From an uncultured Olsenella sp. (GTDB taxonomy: Bacteria > Actinomycetota > Coriobacteriia > Coriobacteriales > Atopobiaceae), in assembly GCA_900314535.1 (NCBI GenBank), contig OMVT01000007.1, forward strand, positions 1-64,000: a DNA stretch of 64,000 nt. Reading direction: 5' to 3'. This document shows positions 60,798 to 64,000 of the stretch, piece by piece. A model generated the notes under the pieces. That model saw only the letters and a program-made list of their open reading frames with translations. It made no database searches and was not told the DNA's origin. Positions within the stretch are counted from its first letter, which is position 1. Each line of letters opens with the position of its first letter. The translations under genes were made by a program, and so were the position numbers.

Positions 60798-61027
60798 ATG
60801 CATCTATTCAAGATGAGGCATAAAATCTGATATTGAAGCGCTTAGGTTTTCGCTTTCTGGCTCCCCAAGACGACAATGCGGAGCGGCTTGCTTTCTGCAC
60901 GACAGTTCTTCATTGCGTGTATGGTTGACACAGCAATCCTTCCGCCCTGCCGCTCCCGGCGAAAGACACGTTCGATAGAGGCCAGCGATGCGTACGATAG
61001 ATGCATCGTCCAGAGATTGGATTGCGC

Positions 61028-61321
61028 ATGGCCATGACTGTCGATAGCGACGAGGATCTCGAAAGAGAGTTCACGGAGGTGTGCCGCGAGATAGGTCTGT
61101 CCCCCTCCGAGACTTTTGCCATCTTTGCACGGGCGGTCATACGCGGACGCAGGATTCCCTTCATGCCTTCAGCTGAAGGCATGAAGGAGCATGCAGTGCA
61201 TGAACCTGAGCTTTCCATCTCGGGCGGAATCGCCCGGGACATTGCTGACCTGCAGGCAGGGGATGTCATCTCTCGCGAGAAGTCTCATACGATGCGCGCG
61301 GCACGAAGAAGAGATGCGTGA
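61028..61321 (+). CDS. RelB/DinJ-type antitoxin-like protein, no toxin partner seen
   Basis: The product of about 97 aa (106 if it starts at 61001) begins MTVDSDEDLEREFTEV, then CREIGLSPSETFAIFARAVI and RGRRIPF, the ribbon-helix-helix pattern of RelB/DinJ antitoxins. The C-terminal half that would hold a toxin is short and charged. No RelE/YafQ toxin frame follows; the next 254 bp hold only short frames. It may be an orphan antitoxin or regulator. Neither candidate start has a strong ribosome site. Confidence 0.65.
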   Translation: MAMTVDSDEDLEREFTEVCREIGLSPSETFAIFARAVIRGRRIPFMPSAEGMKEHAVHEPELSISGGIARDIADLQAGDVISREKSHTMRAARRRDA

Positions 61322-61575
61322 AGTCTTGGAACGTCCATCATGCCCGGCTCGATTGCGAAGCTCAATCCTGCTGGTGTCCGCTGACGCTTCTGAGATATGG
61401 ACCATGCATTCGCTCCCGAAGAGCCTGAGGAGATGCTGGGACGGCTCAATCTCGTCGAGAGCTCACCTCCTCTCCATCTCTTGCATGGAGAGAGGCATTT
61501 CACAAGAAAGAGCGCTGCCTTAAGAGGAATAATTCCTGTAGAACACAACTCAGTTCCAGGAGAGGAGCTGCACAT

Positions 61576-61824
61576 ATGAAGAGCGTCCTTATCAAAGACA
61601 CGACCCGCGAAGAGCGGATAGAGATCATCCGCAAGGGTCTGTCATTCTGTGCCGATGGCAGCTGCGAGAACTGCAGCGGCTGCTCCATGGGTGTGGCATC
61701 AATCGACACGATGTATCAGCCCTACATTGACGGCAAGCTCGAACTTGCCGAGGTCAACATGCTGCATGCTGCAAAGCGCTACACGCTGGGCGGCGGCTAC
61801 AACGTGGATTCGGACAGGAAGTAG
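61576..61824 (+). CDS. Small Cys-rich protein of unknown function
   Basis: The 82-aa protein has an N-terminal helix (DTTREERIEIIRKGL) followed by CADGSCENCSGCSMG, where four Cys spaced C-x4-C-x2-C-x2-C could bind zinc or an Fe-S cluster, then YQPYIDGKLELAEVNM. The start has a strong AGGAGAGGAG site. A bidirectional hairpin follows. I do not recognise a named family. It might be a small redox or metal-handling protein. Confidence 0.7.
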   Translation: MKSVLIKDTTREERIEIIRKGLSFCADGSCENCSGCSMGVASIDTMYQPYIDGKLELAEVNMLHAAKRYTLGGGYNVDSDRK

Positions 61825-61847
61825 GTTCCATACACACAGACATGACG

Positions 61848-61877
61848 CAGGGCGTCCGGCATCTGCCGGGCGCCCTG
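61848..61877. terminator. Bidirectional terminator between the Cys-rich gene and comB
   Basis: CAGGGCGTCCGGCA pairs with TGCCGGGCGCCCTG (one mismatch) around a 2-nt loop, with CTGCGTTTC following on the plus strand. The two genes converge. Confidence 0.65.
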
Positions 61878-61905
61878 CTGCGTTTCCTGCTCTGTCTTTC
61901 TGCTC

Positions 61906-62610
61906 TTACAGCCTGACGGGCGTATTCACGAGCCTGCCTTCTGCATCATGGCCGACAGAAATCGCAAAGTCGAAGCGGTCCACATCGACGCAGTATGCGA
62001 AGTCCTTGACAGGGAACTCTGGACGCTTGGGATCGAAGAACTTGGCACCGCAGGTGGTGTCGAAGCCTATCGCTTCCCTCTGGCAGGCAAGGTGTGCCAC
62101 CTTGGGGTCTTCCCCTTCGAGGAGCGCCTTGATGTAGCGGGCACAGAGCACATCCTCATCAGCCCTTGCCACGCCGGCATTGCCCATTGCGACGATGGAG
62201 ACTGTCTCAGGGTTCTTCTGCTTGATATAGCGTGCCGTCGCCGCTGCATTCGCAAGAGAGGAGCAGACGATCTCGGTAGCACCTGTAGCATTCACGATGC
62301 CCTGTGTGCCAGCAGAGGTTGTGTGGATGCAGGTCTTGCCTGTAAGGTCCACGCCCGCTACCTGGACGGGCGAGTTGCCATACTCGAAGCCTTCGACCTG
62401 CGCTCCCCCGCGCTCGCCGAAGCTCACATACTCCGGATGCTCGCGCTTGAGCGCCAGGGCATCCTCGACAGAGCCGATCGGATAGATCTTCTCTGCGCCC
62501 TGGTTGAAGAGATAGGGCTCGAGCGTAAAGGCACGGAACACATCGATCACGACAGTGAGGCCTTCTGCCTTCTTAGCACCCTCGACGAGTTCCAGAATCT
62601 GTACCTTCAT
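61906..62610 (-). CDS. comB: 2-phosphosulfolactate phosphatase family protein (ComB-like)
   Basis: The 234-aa protein matches ComB: VVIDVFRAFTLEPYLFNQGAE, SFGERGGAQVEGFEYGNSP, IHTTSAGTQGIVNAT and AMGNAGVARADEDVLCARYI. ComB removes phosphate from (R)-2-phospho-3-sulfolactate in coenzyme M synthesis. Bacterial members occur without that pathway and their substrate is then unknown; no other comA-type gene is here. The start follows AAGGGGCAG. It follows the DUF389 gene by 36 bp, probably in one transcript. Confidence 0.88.
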   Translation of the reverse strand: MKVQILELVEGAKKAEGLTVVIDVFRAFTLEPYLFNQGAEKIYPIGSVEDALALKREHPEYVSFGERGGAQVEGFEYGNSPVQVAGVDLTGKTCIHTTSAGTQGIVNATGATEIVCSSLANAAATARYIKQKNPETVSIVAMGNAGVARADEDVLCARYIKALLEGEDPKVAHLACQREAIGFDTTCGAKFFDPKRPEFPVKDFAYCVDVDRFDFAISVGHDAEGRLVNTPVRL

Positions 62611-62646
62611 GTTCTGCCCCTTCCTCTGAGTCGTTCCGTGCCTACC

Positions 62647-63732
62647 CTACGACTCTGAATCGGTGCCGTCGATGAAATTGATGGACTTCACCTGAGGCAC
62701 ATGGATCTCTATGAGGTTCTTGATCTGCTGCCTCTCTCCTGTCGTGAGTGCACGGTCTGCTTCCACTGTGGCTACGACCTGCTGGGACGGCGTATCGCCT
62801 CCGGAGACAAACTCGGTGCCAACGTGGTACTCAGTGACGGCAGGGCACGCGGCCTGAAGCTCCTGCGCCGTGAGCTGCGTCTCATAGGTATCCATAGAGC
62901 TCACGGTAGCAGCATCGTTGGTAGCTGCAGCCTGCCTCACCATGTCTGCTGTCATGAATATGCACGGCACGGCGAAGAGCGCCGTAGCGATGATGAGGGT
63001 ACGGCGGATGCGCTTGGCAGAACGCTCGGAATCGGCACGTGCCGCGGCAGCCGGACAGAGCGGGATGCGCAGGGCCAGAAGAACAATCTCTGCCGCAAAG
63101 GCGATGAAGACGACATTGAGCGCGAACTCATAGAAGGCACTCAATGCCTGGACGATGTTTCTGATGGAGAGGTAGTAGCCGACAGCGCAGAGCGGCGGCA
63201 TCAGGGCTGTTGCGACCGCAACGCCTGCAATGAGTGTCGTCGGCTCCTGGTTGCGGGAGTTTCCCAGGCCTCCCGCAAAGCCGCCGGCAAGGGCGATGAG
63301 CACATCCCAGACGGTGGGCGTCGAGTTCGTGAGGAGCTCGTTCGTCTCATAGGAAAGAGGCGTCAGCACGAAGTAGAGGGTCGAGGTCGCAAGGCAGAAG
63401 GCAACCTGTATGGCAAGACCCAGGAGTGCGTCTCCGAGCGTGTGCCGGTCGAGCGTTGCCACCGAATAGGAGATGGCCAAAACCGAGCCCATGAGCGGGC
63501 AGATCAGCATGGCACCGACAATGGCTTCGGTCGAGTTCGTGTTGAGGCCGATCGAGGCGATGAGCATTGCAACGATGAGGATGCAGAGATGGGGACCATC
63601 AAGACGCGAGCCATTCACGAAGCGGCGGCGGATCTCCTCGAAGGAAGCCCTGCCTTCACGCACGTTGAAGAGGCTTGCAAGATGCCGCCTGAGCCTTCCG
63701 GTCGTGCTCTTCTCTGCATGCGTTCTTTCCAC
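62647..63732 (-). CDS. DUF389 family membrane protein
   Basis: The 361-aa protein has six or so transmembrane helices (about 45-265) with the DUF389 features LDGPHLCILIVAMLIASIGL, VGAMLICPLMGSVL and VAVATALMPPLCAVGY, followed by an extracellular C-terminal domain (about 270-361). Function is unknown. It probably starts at GTG 63732, because the GTG at 63741 lies inside the GAGAGGTG ribosome site. The upstream region shares TTTCAGCGGGTA with htpG. Confidence 0.85.
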   Translation of the reverse strand: MERTHAEKSTTGRLRRHLASLFNVREGRASFEEIRRRFVNGSRLDGPHLCILIVAMLIASIGLNTNSTEAIVGAMLICPLMGSVLAISYSVATLDRHTLGDALLGLAIQVAFCLATSTLYFVLTPLSYETNELLTNSTPTVWDVLIALAGGFAGGLGNSRNQEPTTLIAGVAVATALMPPLCAVGYYLSIRNIVQALSAFYEFALNVVFIAFAAEIVLLALRIPLCPAAAARADSERSAKRIRRTLIIATALFAVPCIFMTADMVRQAAATNDAATVSSMDTYETQLTAQELQAACPAVTEYHVGTEFVSGGDTPSQQVVATVEADRALTTGERQQIKNLIEIHVPQVKSINFIDGTDSES

Positions 63733-63762
63733 TGCCCTCACCTCTCGCTTTCGCCGGCTATA

Positions 63763-63774
63763 TACCCGCTGAAA
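63763..63774 (-). promoter_or_regulatory. Shared motif TTTCAGCGGGTA upstream of the DUF389 gene
   Basis: Identical 12 bp to 60786-60797 upstream of htpG. On the minus strand it runs into TATATA, a possible -10, 31 bp before the start codon. Confidence 0.3.
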
Positions 63775-63951
63775 GGAGACAGAAACTCTCTTCTCCCCTT
63801 CTCTCGGGATGTGGCCACATGAAAGCCGGAATGCGGCATATCTAGCGCGCAGGAATCCGTAAAGGTTCTACGTACAGACGTTCTTATGCGTGCAAGCGTG
63901 TAGAATGGATTTCGTATAGGAAAACTCGGGTCTGTGCAGGAGGTGCAGCGG

Positions 63952-64000
63952 ATGGCAAGGAGACGTTCCAAAGAGGAATGGGACAATATCTTGGACGGTC
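63952..64000 (+). CDS. Start of an unidentified gene, cut by the window end
   Basis: Sixteen codons are visible (MARRRSKEEWDNILDG). A GGAGGTG site lies 6 nt before the ATG and TAGAAT at 63901-63906 could be a -10, so a real gene start is likely. Too little is visible to name the product. Confidence 0.6.
   Translation, partial: MARRRSKEEWDNILDG

Noticed and set aside
1-64000. CRISPR array, insertion sequence, prophage or tRNA genes
   Set aside because: No regularly spaced direct repeats, transposase, integrase or cloverleaf with intact T-arm was seen on reading the window; a tRNA scan could still correct this.

Overview
The window comes from a high-GC Gram-positive chromosome. Codon choice (GAC, GAG, CTC, AAG), Asp23/AmaP envelope genes, an ECF transporter with two fused ATPases, DUF4430 surface proteins, FeoA-FeoB fused in one chain and several ACT-domain proteins together suggest the class Coriobacteriia (Olsenella or Collinsella type). 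This is an inference from gene content; no rRNA or tRNA gene was recognised. Genes are dense on both strands, and most convergent pairs are separated by hairpins that look like terminators in both directions.

Layout. 0.1-2 kb: envelope-stress operon amaP-DUF2273-asp23 (minus). 2.1-6.2 kb: methionine operon metF, a separate B12-dependent methionine synthase reactivation-domain gene, and metH (plus). 6.3-7.1 kb: yebC. 7.3-14.4 kb: a cobalamin riboswitch followed by two membrane-anchored DUF4430 proteins, EcfT, a fused EcfA1-EcfA2 and an S component, read here as a vitamin B12 capture and import operon that would feed the neighbouring MetH. 14.6-20.2 kb: an acidic orphan protein, lgt, a NifU-like protein, a U32 peptidase and tyrS. 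20.5-30.9 kb: a class A PBP, argR, a C39-like protein with Ser in place of Cys, a phosphohexomutase, an RlmKL-like methyltransferase and an S10 peptidase. 31-37 kb: kup, a HAD phosphatase, citrate synthase, an ACT protein and a membrane-anchored exonuclease-like protein. 37-43 kb: IIA-Glc, a YbhN-type membrane protein, recQ, a glycosyltransferase carrying a winged-helix domain, and a DegV protein. 43-47.4 kb: feoAB-dtxR and an AEC transporter. 47.7-56 kb: a 54-aa membrane protein, paaK with a double-ACT protein, pfkA, and a DUF47-pit-M18-exonuclease cluster. 56-64 kb: a second exonuclease, a 79-aa protein, a palindrome-rich spacer, a frameshifted aldo/keto reductase, htpG, an orphan RelB-like antitoxin, a Cys-rich small protein, comB and DUF389.

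The most coherent system is vitamin B12 and methionine. A riboswitch controls what looks like a two-protein surface capture apparatus plus an ECF importer. About 8 kb away lies a B12-dependent methionine synthase whose reactivation domain is encoded by its own gene. Other items worth attention are the glycosyltransferase-MarR-type fusion, the repeated CTCGACA palindromes between divergent genes at 57.4-57.6 kb, and several proteins that keep a fold but have lost catalytic residues (RlmL half of RlmKL, C39-like protein, exonuclease-like protein, aldo/keto reductase).
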